NCBI GenBank assembly: GCA_002099365.1
Contig: MSED01000002.1
Location: 2,728,001 to 2,792,000, forward strand
Length of the DNA stretch: 64,000 bases
Reading direction: 5' to 3'
Origin: Phialophora verrucosa
Lineage: Eukaryota; Ascomycota; Eurotiomycetes; Chaetothyriales; Herpotrichiellaceae
Part shown: positions 54,063 to 64,000 of the stretch, in pieces
Layout of the letters: each line of letters starts with the position of its first letter
Position numbering within the stretch: position 1 is the first letter of the stretch
Position numbers and translations under genes: made by a program
The notes under the pieces: model-generated
Databases searched by the model: none
Seen by the model: the letters and a program-made list of their open reading frames with translations, nothing else
What the model was told of the DNA's origin: nothing

Positions 54063-56030
54063 TTATGCTTTCACCGCTTCGGTCGCGGATGCTGATGGTG
54101 ATTCAACAGCCGCGGGCTTTGCGTCCGGCGCGGGCTCGTTGATGGACCTCCACTCTCCGGCAAAGGCGGTGATGAAAGCCGCGCCGCTCATCGCGGTCGT
54201 GAAGATCCACGCGTCCCGGAGGCCGATCATGTACGAGGCGACAACGGCGGCGAGGTCTCGAGGGTTCGGGAATGCTTGTCGTAGTCCACTAGCGCCTGCG
54301 GCCAGCACATGCGCAGGGGTGACGGCGGAGTTACCGCCAGGGAGCGTGTCGATGAGACGATTGTTGAGAATGGCCTGTCCGGTCGATACGCCGAAACCTC
54401 CGCCAACGAATTGGGCGACTGTCGTTATACGGTCAGCTTTCTGTAATGCGAAAGACCAACCGTAGGAGACCCGGGGAACTCACACATCACGATCCCCACC
54501 GTGACTGACAGATCTTGTCTCGAGGAGACCTTCTGCGCAACCATGGCAGGGAGCTGAATGACGATGCCCTGCCCCACACCGGCAATGATTTGGTATCCGA
54601 TCCAACGTCCGGCCGATGAACTTGGATCCAAAGTGTAGTATAGACCGGATCCAATCGTGATCAGGATGCCACCTGCCCACAGGAAAGGCTGGTAGTATCC
54701 GAACTTTCCCAGCATGATGGAACAAATGAAAGTTGCCAATGCTTCGGTTTGGCGAACGTTAGTAAAATGGCCTTGAAAAGAGAGGATCTGACTGTTCCAT
54801 ACAGAATGAGAGGACGCTAGGAATTGTGCGCACACCACTGGTCGATGGCGAGACCCCTTGGACGGCCTGAAAGTAAATGGGAAGGGTGTATGTTCGGGAA
54901 ACCCCACTAGCATTGGCGCTGGAGACGCAATGGTCAGTTTTTCAACATCCCGCACAGGATCGAGCTTCTTGAGCTTACAGGAAGCTGTAAATGGTACATG
55001 CTGCAATGGTACGACTCTTCAAGAGTCGCTTAGGAATAAGAGCAGTGTCGCCCTGTATCCACTCAGCGACAATGAAGGCAATGACGAGCAACCAGAAAGC
55101 CACGAGCAAGCCAATGGAGAAGCCAGAGTTCCAGGCGTGGTCTACACCACCATCCTGCAGCACGAGCAGCAGGCAGATCCAGGCGCCTAGTCCCAGAACA
55201 ACTGCCAAAACATCGAACTCGCGAGGGTATTGTCTGAAAGGTGGGGCTTTGACAGACCGGGAGTGTGGTGGTGTGGTGAAAAGGAAGAGGATGACGAGAA
55301 ACGTCACACCTCCGATAGGCAAGTTGATCCAGAAGCACCATCTCCAGGTGAGATCTTGGGTAAAGACTCCACCAAGCACAGGGCCCAAGACGGATACACA
55401 AGCCCAGATGGCGCCAAACAGGCCCATCACCATGGATATGCGCGAGGGCTGCACAATGTATGCGGTAATGACATAGCATCCTGAGGTAAGACCCGCTCCA
55501 CCGAGACCCTGGACTACACGGCCGGCAATGACGGCCAGGCTATTGGGAGCGAGAGCGACCACGAGGCTTCCAATCTCGAATATGAAGATGCAGGATAGAA
55601 AGACAGTCTTCAGCGGAAAGTATTTGTACGCCTTGCTCCAAACACCTTGGAACATGGCCAGACACATGAGGAAGGCGGAGCCATACCATCCAACCTGGTC
55701 GACGCTGTGGAACTCTTTTGTGATCGTTGGAATTGCGGTGGCGATGATGCCCTGTTTGGAGGATCATTGGTTAATTTTGCTGCTACCAGCCACGAGAAAG
55801 ACGAGGTGTCTACTCCTCACCATGTCGAGGGCAACAATGAACATGGCGAGCAACAAAGCAACGAGTAGGATCGATTGTTTGAGTGCGCCTGGGTACGAAG
55901 GTGCCGTGGCTTCAGATGCGGGCGCTTTTGTTGTTGTCTGTGATTGCATTTCTACTTCCGCAGTGGCTCCCTCGGTCTCGACGGTGTGATTTTTCGGAGA
56001 CGACGCAGCGTCGATCCGGCGCTCTGCCAT
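54063..56030 (-). CDS. MFS multidrug transporter, DHA2 (14-helix) type
   Basis: Five exons: 55821-56030, 54979-55751, 54803-54918, 54484-54741, 54063-54418; 570 residues. It is a 14-helix drug:H+ antiporter of the plasma membrane, in the group that includes many fungal toxin-efflux pumps. The Ala/Thr-rich cytosolic N-terminus is followed by helix 1 QSILLVALLLAMFIVALDM, then the spliced GIIATAIPTITKEFHSVDQVGWYGSAFLMC, a DHA2 signature. Next come GRVVQGLGGAGLTSG (helix 4), GPVLGGVFTQDLTWRWCFWINLPIGG (motif C and the classic WRWCFWINLP) and PLRTIP-like VRTIPSVLSF. All introns (60-69 bp) preserve phase and conserved helices. No metabolite synthase lies beside it, so general drug resistance is as likely as a cluster role. 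Confidence 0.94.
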
Positions 56031-57848
56031 AATGGATCAAACAGCTCTGCCACGGCAACGAGCCAAAAGCTCCAAAAAGAACTCAAAGCATAGGACAGAT
56101 GTGGTGAAGAGGGATATAGGTGAGGGTTGTCAAAAAAGGTGGCTTCTCAGACGCATCGATCGTGAAAGTACATCACCATCGTGGGCGCCATGGGGAGTAC
56201 GGAACGAGAGAAATGAGATCCTGGTACCGGGTATGTATGAGCTGTGTACGAGTAGTGCGAACAGAAGCAGAATGCCTCTGAGGACGATAAGAGCATGCAG
56301 GTGTACAAGCACTACTAGGTCTCACTAACATCGATAAGGTTAGCCATTCACTCGGGTCGGCTCCTTCCTTGATGCTTGGAGCGCCACTGAGCCCTCCTGG
56401 CCCTCAAAAAAGGGGGACGGGGGGTTCGGAAAACACGGCACCCCGTGGGATTGCACAGTGCATGATAAATGCGTCAACCCCTGGACATGCAACTGCTGCA
56501 AGTTCTCGTCCTGGTATCCTACCGGGTACTCCATACTGTGTGCGAGTCACATTCTCCAAGCTTCAGCGACCGCTAGCACCGTGTTCCGGGAGCTGACCGG
56601 CACACTCGTACTGTAGACTAAGCTGTTGATTCTTCCCCAGAACAAGTGTCCAGCGACTCGATGCTATTTGGCTACGCTAGCGTTCGCCGAACATGACGAG
56701 GAGTATCCTATTTAACCAGTACTGGGCTCGTTTGCGCTCCTTCAGCGCGGCGTCTGTGATAGCAGTTCCTGCGGTGGGGAAAGTTGTGCGTCTGCAGGCC
56801 CTGCTTCGGTGATCCAAAGATGCCTTGACCACGGCGTCTTCGGCCATTTTACCTGTTTCCACTCTACGGAATAACTAAATGAAAGTCTCCAGTCCCTCTT
56901 GCACGATCTCTCGGTGTTTTCAAGATCGGCCCTGGCGACTTCGTCAAAAAGTCATGCTGGCACAATTCGCCGAATCCCTCTTTGTCCTATGCTGCCCTCC
57001 TCGTCTCCTCCAAGCAATCGTGACTAAACAGCATCCTATTCACACAGGCTCGCGTGAAGTCCAGAAGTTGACTCCTCTGACAGATATCTTCTGACCATAT
57101 CCTTTGTCTCCGTACTGAGAGCATACTCGACTCCGATCATCTGACTCAACAGCTGGACTGCACTGGCCTACCCTCGGTCTCCGCGCGCGATCCCAAGCAA
57201 TTAATCTCCCATCCAAGTCGTTCACGTGCTTGACTCCATCCATGACCACCTGTAGAGTTTCTACATCTTCACGCCAGCTCAGTTGCCAGGGTCGGAAGCA
57301 TTGGGTCGCCGAAGAGCTCTGAGCAGTCATATTGAAATGTCAGGAGGTCGTGGGCCACGTATTTAGACCTACCACTTAAGCCTGATAAGACTGGCAGGCC
57401 GATGACAAGACGGCACGTGCAGGACGTGCATGGAATTGGAACAGTAGGTGGTGACCGGAGCGACTCGACACGAGGAGAAGATCTCTCCCATACTCGTAGG
57501 TGGACTCACCCAATGACTCATCTAGCCCAGGCCCACGACGCGAGATCGGATAGCCCAAACTAATGGACCTTTGTTCGACTCGAGGGCGTCCGGGGATTGA
57601 GTTGCATACTGGAGGCACATCTCGTTGGAACTGGAGTTGGGACTGAGCTTTTCCGTTACAAATCTCTCACCCGAGCTACTATAGCTGGCCACGTCAAGAC
57701 GGGAGCCTTGATTCGTGCCTAGAATACATTTGGAAGATACAGGAAACAGTTCAGCTTCCCGCAAACAAAGAGCCGATTTGGAACGCAGTTTGCGTCTGTC
57801 CAGATGATATCCACGCATTCGAAGAGCTTAGGGGAAAGCACATCTTCT
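56031..57848. other. intergenic, 1.8 kb, no gene seen
   Basis: 5' flank of the DHA2 transporter and 3' flank of the Cys-rich gene. Small frames on both strands have no recognisable protein. Confidence 0.45.
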
Positions 57849-58379
57849 CTACAACACTCGTCCCAAGACAGCCATCAGAACGAAGTACAAGAGGCACAGC
57901 TGGAACGCGGGGCCAAAGTCCACCCGTCGAATCGCCAGATTTGATGCCGAATCGGTCGAAGAAGCAGGCGTGTCCGTGGGAGTTCCAGTCCCAGGCGTTG
58001 TCGCTGTGGATGAATCGTCCGCGGAGGAATCACCAAAATTCCCACATCCGCCACTCCAGGGGAAGATCGAGTTGCCCTCCTCCTGATCGCCCAAGGTGCC
58101 GACGTCCCCGCTCGTCCGCGGTCGGCAGTAGCATGAGTAAGGCTCTTGAGTGAGGGTTCCGAAAATGGTCGTACACCCAGCCCCGAGCGACGTGCCCGTC
58201 ACGCTGTCGTAGTCGCAGTTGGCGATGAAGGAGTAGTTGGATACCCCGTGCTCGACGGATTCGTAGTAAGTTGCACAGACGCAGGGGCCGGACACGTCGA
58301 CGACGCAGCTGACCTCGTCGCAGCAGCGAATCACGCCGCAGCCTAGATCGTTGTATGTCAGGGAGGAGGGGCACGTCAT
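57849..58379 (-). CDS. Cys-rich protein with GPI-like C-terminal tail
   Basis: A 176-residue frame from the ATG at 58377-58379; I do not recognise the family. The first 85 residues hold about eleven cysteines (MTCPSS, CGVIRCCDEVSCVVDV, GPCVCATYY, ANCDYD, GAGCTTIF, YSCYCRPR), a pattern of secreted disulfide-rich proteins. Then follow an acidic Gly-rich stretch and a Ser/Thr/Pro-rich linker (SSTATTPGTGTPTDTPASS) as in O-glycosylated wall proteins. A hydrophobic C-terminus (FQLCLLYFVLMAVLG) comes last and looks like a GPI-attachment signal or one membrane helix. There is no N-terminal signal peptide at this ATG, although the rest looks extracellular. A missing upstream exon is likely, but I could not find one between 58380 and 58700. 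A cell-surface role is inferred. Confidence 0.6.
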   Translation of the reverse strand: MTCPSSLTYNDLGCGVIRCCDEVSCVVDVSGPCVCATYYESVEHGVSNYSFIANCDYDSVTGTSLGAGCTTIFGTLTQEPYSCYCRPRTSGDVGTLGDQEEGNSIFPWSGGCGNFGDSSADDSSTATTPGTGTPTDTPASSTDSASNLAIRRVDFGPAFQLCLLYFVLMAVLGRVL

Positions 58380-59679
58380 TGCTTTCTCTCTTTCTGTCTC
58401 TCAGACGCTGGTTCAACTACAGTATTTTGGACAACAATTGTGGTGGAGGAAAATGCTGGACCGAGCCCCACACAGGGAGAGAGCACGCGCGAGACAGGCG
58501 GATACATGATTTATTTATCTCTCCAGTCAAGCCAGCTCCTTACATGGGTATGACTTTCGTTCGTGGCTCGGGCTCTCGTATTCAAGCAGCCAAGAGTCGC
58601 CCAGCTGCGGGATAGCACAGAATACGAGAGAGAAGAAATCAAGTTCTCATGAGTCGTTTTTGCCGACGCCAGGAGGGAGGAAGCACCTTACCAAGACGAG
58701 GTTCAAGGGTTCGAAGCCTTCAATTTGTTGGAGTTTCGAAAGCGTTGGCCTCAGAAGACGACATACATTGCCATATAGGTAGGGACTCTGGTGGTGGTAC
58801 ACCCTAGGTGAGCACCAGCATTTTGTCGAGGTGAGCGCAAATGTTCAAGCAAGAGAGGCGAGGCCCTGGGATCCGATCCGAGCTGAAGAGATACGAGGTA
58901 CATCAGGTTGAGTCGGGCCACCGACGAGCTCTTGTGCTAGCTCTTGCGTAAGTAGATGCATGGTTCGTGTTGAGAGCAAGTAGAGCAGCCTGAGAGAGAG
59001 GTGGTCGCTGGCGGGAAATCTGCATTTCGACGCCGACTGGCTAGTTGTTGGCAAAGCTACTGTGTTAGAGGAGTTCCCAATGGCTGTGTCGAACTCTAAA
59101 AGACGCTTGCTTCACATGCGAAAGCCTCATCTTCACCTCAACCTCGTATTGTTGCCGCAGGCAGGAGATTTGGCACCTTCCTCAACAAATGTCATATCCT
59201 GATACGACGATGCTGCCCTTTCATTGCCGCTGCCTCCATTCTGAGATCATTTTCGCGAACTCGTACTGTCTTGATGCCTGGAGCCTCGTTCACGGAGGTT
59301 TGGGCCACTGAGACAGATCTCGCACCCAACGTCCGGTCGCCTTATGACTCTTCTCCGCACAATGTTGCAATTCCTCAACGGTTGTAAGGCTGCGGCGAGG
59401 CAGACAAGCTAACTTCTCAGCGAGTGCCCACCATGAAACAATCCGGTATGAAATCTTGGGACCTCTACACCACACAGCGATGGTTCGGGGGTCGACGATA
59501 TTGTAATGCCTGGATTGCAGTTGTGTATATATATGTAGGTTAGGAGGAAGATCCGTGGGAATCAGAAGTCCATCATCCATCATCCAGCATCCGTCCTTCA
59601 ACCATCCGTTCTGTGCGCATTTCTTCTGAATAGCACGTGGTTCCCTTTATTTCCCTGACCATACGCTGGCATTCCACTT
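58380..59679. other. intergenic, 1.3 kb
   Basis: No gene found. It might contain a hidden first exon of the Cys-rich gene (read leftwards). A TATATATAT run at 59526-59534 lies upstream of the broken LGFP gene. Confidence 0.4.
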
Positions 59680-60620
59680 AGCTCGACCTCATCACGACAT
59701 CGCAAATCACATCCAAATCGCCAACGCGGCCATCCAAGCCCGAGCCTCTCAGTTGACTTGGATTGGAGCGCCCACCAGCGCAACGAACCCTCAAGCCGAA
59801 TGGTTCTATCGCGACTATGCTAACGCCTCTCTGTATGTTTTCGTCAAGCCGGATGGAACTACCGAGCCAGTCCATTTCCTTATAGGCGACATCCGCATCC
59901 ACTACAAGCAAGTTGGTGGCGGTTTCGGATACCCGACCATCGACGAGACCACCACCCCCGACGGCATTGGCCGCTATAATTTTTTCAGCCACGGGCCCGT
60001 GATCTACTGGACGCCTTCAACGGGCGCGCACGCCGTGTACGGTGACATCCTTCAGATGGAAAAGCCTGGGCTACGAGCGCAGCACTTAGGGTTATCCGAC
60101 CACCGACGAGACATCCTTTGGTACGCGCGGCGGCCGCTTCAACGACTTCCAATTCGGTTCGATCAACTTTTCGCCTGCGACCGGGGCACATGAACATATC
60201 GGCGCTTTGCCAACCAGCCTTTCAGCCGGCTAGAACTTCACCTTCCCCTCAGGCACGCCTGTGGGGGGATGGACGAATGTCGAAGTCCACTCTGACGGTT
60301 CTGTGCGTTTTCGTGGCGACTTTCACGACAGCGGGTTTGCGCCCATGAACTTCAACGTCGTCGCTGTGGTCAAGGATGCCGACAATGTGGCGTACTCGCT
60401 GAAGCACTCGGGCAGTTTGGGCGGCACTATCGGCGGCGGTCCCAGGGACAATGCGTGGGATCTGACGATTCATAACAATGATATCAGGGACAATTGGCGC
60501 TCGTTGGTCGCGAGCATGCAGGTCGCGGGCCACGCCAATACTAACCTTGACATTGGAGGGACGTTGTCGGCGGCGTTGAAGGTGCTGGGAGCAGTCGGAA
60601 CTGTTATCTATCTGGTGTGA
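59680..60620 (+). pseudogene. broken LGFP-repeat protein gene
   Basis: A fragment of a secreted/surface-type LGFP-repeat protein with a C-terminal beta-rich domain. The first readable part (frame open from about 59630 with no ATG) has WFYRDYANASLYVF and one LGFP repeat, GGGFGYPTIDETTTPDG and FFSHGPVIYWTPSTGAHAVYGDI. At about 60051-60057 the frame must shift by one base. It then continues with a second repeat, SLGYERST, an in-frame TAG (60087-60089), GYPTTDETSFGTRGGRFNDF, SPATGAHEHIG and another TAG at 60231-60233. Beyond it the frame stays open into NFTFPSGTPVGGWTNVEVHSDG and a domain ending in GAVGTVIYLV at 60620. One frameshift plus two nonsense codons inside conserved repeats fit a dead gene. 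Sequencing error for three sites is less likely. LGFP domains occur in bacterial and fungal wall-associated proteins. Confidence 0.78.
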
Positions 60621-61489
60621 TCGTGGGTAGGACGGGAACGGCGTACGGTTGTTGTGGTTTTCTTCTGGTTGGATAATTAATGATTTTGCCGGAGACTTGG
60701 ATGTCTTGGAATAGTACACTAATATGACACATGGTTTTTGCCAGAGGTCCAGCGAAGGGGAGCGCTTATGGTATTTGTGTAACAGGAGCTAGCCTTCAGC
60801 AAAAAAGAAGCTGTCATTTGACGATGAGTTGCCCTCAAATGTAGTGGATCGATCAGTTTTTTGCACGCCCATGTACGGGACATGAGCAGTCTCCCAGATG
60901 ATGTTAAGAGGCTCACCCTCGATATTGACCGCATCTTGGGTAATGCTTTACTTAGTATCTGGCGTGATCAATGTTCGAAGCCAGACCAAGGTTGCGACTG
61001 CGGTTCGAACAATCAAAAACCTGACCTTGCCTCATCCTTGGGACGCAACGGAGGGGAGGTTCCCCATAAGGACGTCTGATACAATGCGGGTACTCGCTTC
61101 ATTGGAGCCTACTGTAAAGGTGAAAACTCTAGACACGCGAATGTCTCCATTCAGGAAGCCGTGATGTGCATTACTGGTGATAGATTGCATGAAAGGGTGG
61201 GAATGCCCGATCGTGAGTGACACGCAGACTGGATCACAGGTTGATTACTGAGAATCTGGCGAACCCCAGCGAAGTCACTCGAGCTCCGAAGTTCTCCCGC
61301 TAGCAATGCGTCGACGAAATGTTCAATTCAAACTCCGACTGTATTTTGCAACAGCCTCCCAGCAGATCATACGGGTGAGACGGCCACCGGGATTTGGGGC
61401 GATGCGCAGCTACGACGTAACCAATCTGCGGACGGCACGGTGAACCCCAGAATTCGCAGCAGCATGACATCCCGCTGAAGAGAGCTCAA
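60621..61489. other. intergenic, promoter of COQ3
   Basis: 869 bp. An 88-codon frame at 60898-61164 has no recognised domain and is not called. Confidence 0.45.
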
Positions 61490-62542
61490 ATGGCTTCGCA
61501 TGTCCTGCAAGGCACCGCGCGACATGCCTCCCTCGTCGCAGAGAATATGTCGACGGCGGCCGTGCGAAGACGCGCGATATTCTTGACAGCCCTGACATGC
61601 AGGATCCAGAGACTGGCATTGACCAGTGATGGAAGAAGTCGACCTTGTCCACCACAGACTCGACACCACACCACCGCCACCGCCGACTCGCCTGCACGCT
61701 CGTCGTCGTCGTCCTCCAGCTCCTCCGTCTCTCCTTCGGAAGTCTCCCATTTCTCCCGTCTCGCCTCATCATGGTGGGATCCGCACGGTCCCTCTCGTCT
61801 CCTCCATCTAATGAACCCTCTTCGCCATGACTTTATCAAGTCCTGTCTTCGGCGGACCTCTTCCACACCGACCGACCTGCCAGACCCCGAACCCAGAAAA
61901 TACAGCTACCTCGACATAGGCTGCGGCGGGGGCATCTTCGCCTCCTCGGCCGCCCGCCTCCCCGACACGGCGCGAGTGACTGCAATCGATCCCACGCCGG
62001 ACGTTATCGCAGTCGCGAAATCCCACGCCCGGAGCGACCCATACCTCTCCCAGCCAGGAAAACTAGAATATCTGAACTGCGCGATTGAAGATCTTCCCTC
62101 TATCTCCGCCGAGTCGTCACCTTCACCTTCACCTTCACCTCCCAACAAGCGAGAGCGAGAGCGATACGACATCATCACCGTGTTCGAAGTGCTCGAACAC
62201 ATCGACTCCCCTTCCTCGTTCCTCGAGACCGCGATCCCTCATCTCAAGCCCGGTGGTTGGCTGATCGGCAGCACCATCTCGCGCCACCCGATCGCCTATC
62301 TTACTACGAAGCTGATCGCCGAAGCGCCGCTTATAGGCGTGGTGCCGGGTGGCACGCACGACTGGAATAAATACATCAACCCGGACGAGTTGCGGCAGTA
62401 TTTCGAGGGTGGGCGGGCGCCGGGCCGGTGGGGCGACTTCGTCACACAAGGCGTGGTATATCTGCCGGCCGTGGGCTGGAGAAACGTGGCAGGAAGCGAA
62501 GACTTTGGTAACTATTTCTTCGGGGTTCAGAAATTGGAGTGA
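61490..62542 (+). CDS. coq3: ubiquinone biosynthesis O-methyltransferase, mitochondrial
   Basis: Single-exon gene, 350 residues. The enzyme methylates the polyprenyl-dihydroxybenzoate intermediate and the later demethyl-ubiquinol, using S-adenosylmethionine, inside mitochondria as part of the CoQ synthome. The N-terminus is basic and Ser/Ala-rich without acidic residues over 50 positions, fitting a presequence. A run of nine serines (71-79) sits in the linker. The Coq3/UbiG hallmark SSWWDPHGPSRLLHLMNPLR is at 93-112. Methyltransferase motifs follow: YLDIGCGGGIF (140-150), AIDPTPDVIAVAK, NCAIEDLPS, FEVLEHIDSP and LKPGGWLIGST. A Ser-Pro repeat (SPSPSPSP) inserted after IEDLPSIS lengthens the fold. 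It is convergent with the BRAP2/ETP1-type gene. Confidence 0.96.
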   Translation: MASHVLQGTARHASLVAENMSTAAVRRRAIFLTALTCRIQRLALTSDGRSRPCPPQTRHHTTATADSPARSSSSSSSSSVSPSEVSHFSRLASSWWDPHGPSRLLHLMNPLRHDFIKSCLRRTSSTPTDLPDPEPRKYSYLDIGCGGGIFASSAARLPDTARVTAIDPTPDVIAVAKSHARSDPYLSQPGKLEYLNCAIEDLPSISAESSPSPSPSPPNKRERERYDIITVFEVLEHIDSPSSFLETAIPHLKPGGWLIGSTISRHPIAYLTTKLIAEAPLIGVVPGGTHDWNKYINPDELRQYFEGGRAPGRWGDFVTQGVVYLPAVGWRNVAGSEDFGNYFFGVQKLE

Positions 62543-63022
62543 CGAGGGCGCATAGACGAGGTGGGCGGACCGACGAGCGGAAACCGTATTGTCAAAGCCC
62601 GAGGATCACCTCCGCGTTGTTATCGATGATACAGGGCACGGTACTTGAATAAATGGTGTCAGTCTTTTTCGCCATGTTGAATGGTGGCGGACTTGAGCAC
62701 AACAACCAGGATAGGTCTGGGGGCCATTGTCATGTCGCCACGTCGTACCAATACAGGGCACAAATCAACAGGAAAAGGTCGAATGTACATGTATAGAGTC
62801 ACGATGAGGATTGAAGATATGCCTCGCGGTAAAAAGTGATAAAACAAGCTGGAGTTCAACTCAGTCGAAACAGGGTATCATGCGTGTCCAACCATGGTCT
62901 CATATCTAGAATTGAGGCATCATTGCCCCCCCGAGTCTTCCAAGGACTCCGGATTCGCATTGGCAGTCGCGAGACCAGCTGATGTTGTCGAGAGACCGAG
63001 CAAGATGTTGGCCACTTCCAGC
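62543..63022. other. intergenic, convergent 3' flanks
   Basis: 480 bp between the stop codons of COQ3 (+) and the BRAP2/ETP1-type gene (-). Nothing else recognised. Confidence 0.45.
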
Positions 63023-64000
63023 TCACCTCCTCCCGGCTCTCTTGCCAGCTCTCTTCTTCCTTGCCGTGGCCTTTGACTTGCCTCCACCAGTCGGCTCACC
63101 ATCGAGCTCGGCATCACTACTGCCTTCAGTGTCGACCTGCGTAGCCGGTGGCGTCGTAGTGGATGGAACAAGAAGCCCTTCACCGATCAATTTGGCTCGA
63201 CATTCGCTGAGGATCTCCTTCACTTTGTCGTCGTTCCAGTCCTTGCCGTGAGAAGTAGAGCCGAAGATGGTGTTCAGAAGTGAAATGCTTGCTTTGTCGA
63301 GTTCATCGCTGGGGGGTGGTTGTGCTGCAGTTGAGGTGCTTGTCTGAGGCTGACCTGAGGATGGCCCGCGACCGTGACCTAATGTTTCCGCTGGTCTCCG
63401 CCGTCCTCGCACAGGTATCGTCTTCTTCACTGCTGCTGGCCCGGCTTCTATGACCGCACCCTCAAGGTCTTCTGGTGCTAATTCGCCGTTCGCCACCATT
63501 TCCTGTAGTTTCTGCTGAGCAGAGATCTGCATCATGGCATCACGATGTTCCTCTCTTAGGCCCTCCATCAAGAGATCCTTCGTCGCATTTTCTTCCTCCA
63601 GTCGCTGTATAATCTCCTTTAGTTTTTGGATCTCCTTGGTCTGGAACGTCTGATGGTGCTCCATACGCTCCATGAGCGACTTTGAGATGGCTTGTTCTTC
63701 CTGAAATTTCAGACTCATGGTGCGGGCCATCTCTTCGAACTTGGCACTGCGCTTTTCAAGACGTGCCTTTTCCTTCTCCAGCTCTGGAACGAGTCCCTTG
63801 GCAACAAGGTCATGCTCGCTCTCGAGAGATTGGAGCCTCTCGGTGGCTAATCGACTCTCTTCTATTGCACGCTCTGCTTTCTTCGTAGCAACCGACGCCT
63901 TGTCCACGGCTCGCTCCACCACCTCTTCGAAATAAGTTCTTTGGCTTTCCAATTGGCTGGTGAGCAGATGAGTATACTCCAGTGCAATGTTATCCATCTT
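63023..64000 (-). CDS. etp1: BRAP2/ETP1-like protein, C-terminal part, N-terminus beyond window
   Basis: Partial gene; the frame is open through the right edge, so the first ATG inside the window is probably internal. The segment starts with ALEYTHLLTSQLESQRTYFEE, the characteristic start of the coiled coil that follows the RING and UBP zinc fingers in BRCA1-associated protein 2 and yeast Etp1, ubiquitin-pathway proteins in the cytosol. Then a long charged coiled coil runs for about 170 residues (ESEHDLVAKGLVPELEKEKARLEK, KEIIQRLEEENATKDLLMEG). A Pro/Ser/Thr-rich linker follows. The tail is highly basic (KKRAGKRAGRR) after an acidic Ser-rich patch. The zinc domains would lie to the right. The C-terminal extension of about 120 residues past the coil is longer than in yeast, as far as I recall. 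Identity rests on the coiled-coil opening. Confidence 0.75.
   Translation of the reverse strand, partial: KMDNIALEYTHLLTSQLESQRTYFEEVVERAVDKASVATKKAERAIEESRLATERLQSLESEHDLVAKGLVPELEKEKARLEKRSAKFEEMARTMSLKFQEEQAISKSLMERMEHHQTFQTKEIQKLKEIIQRLEEENATKDLLMEGLREEHRDAMMQISAQQKLQEMVANGELAPEDLEGAVIEAGPAAVKKTIPVRGRRRPAETLGHGRGPSSGQPQTSTSTAAQPPPSDELDKASISLLNTIFGSTSHGKDWNDDKVKEILSECRAKLIGEGLLVPSTTTPPATQVDTEGSSDAELDGEPTGGGKSKATARKKRAGKRAGRR

Noticed and set aside
60087..60233. The two TAG codons in the LGFP gene as intron acceptor sites
   Set aside because: Each is followed by sequence continuing the same domain without a gap and no suitable donor precedes them, so splicing would delete conserved repeat residues.

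Overview
The window is nuclear DNA of a filamentous ascomycete (Pezizomycotina). The evidence is short GT-AG introns (about 46-140 bp) with CTGAC-like branch sites, fungal-only families (Zn2Cys6 and C2H2 regulators with fungal-specific activation regions, RTA1, ENA-type ATPase, DHA1/DHA2 pumps) and a fused proton-translocating transhydrogenase, which yeasts such as S. cerevisiae lack. A eurotiomycete, perhaps a black-yeast relative, is a guess from gene style only. I found no tRNA, rRNA, CRISPR array, intact transposon or viral gene.

Layout. 0-4 kb: the 3' part of a protein kinase gene (-) and a DHA1 multidrug transporter (-). 5.9-7.7 kb: a fungal-specific regulator without a zinc cluster (-). 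10.6-13.5 kb: a transcription-type cyclin (+) and an AsaB/GA4-desaturase-like oxygenase with a strong TATA box (+). 15-18.2 kb: an RTA1 membrane protein (+) preceded by a 24-bp tandem repeat, then a convergent Zn2Cys6 regulator (-). 19.8-22.3 kb: a hydrolase and an enoyl-CoA hydratase/isomerase that converge with 50 bp between stop codons; both end in -AKL, a peroxisomal targeting signal. 22.9-31 kb: a conserved hypothetical protein, the five-exon mitochondrial transhydrogenase, a GNAT acetyltransferase and a small F-box-like protein.

31.8-44 kb is the most accessory-looking part: an FAD monooxygenase (-) divergent from a C2H2 regulator (+), a 2.6-kb gap with a possible degraded reading frame, then two MFS transporters in tandem (+). 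This is the usual parts list of a small detoxification or metabolite locus, but no backbone synthase is present. 44.5-54 kb returns to housekeeping functions: a cytochrome b561-like protein, an Mpo1-type 2-hydroxy-fatty-acid dioxygenase with micro-exons, a coiled-coil protein of unknown function and an ENA-type Na+/K+ ATPase. 54-58.4 kb: a five-exon DHA2 pump (-) and a Cys-rich orphan protein with a GPI-like tail (-). 59.7-60.6 kb: a broken LGFP-repeat gene. 61.5-64 kb: the ubiquinone methyltransferase COQ3 (+) and the C-terminal end of a BRAP2/ETP1-type protein (-), which runs off the right edge.

Intron positions were worked out by hand from splice consensus, phase and protein continuity. 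Starts were moved to the first plausible ATG wherever a longer open frame began at a non-ATG codon. All functional names rest on recognised motifs, not on database searches.
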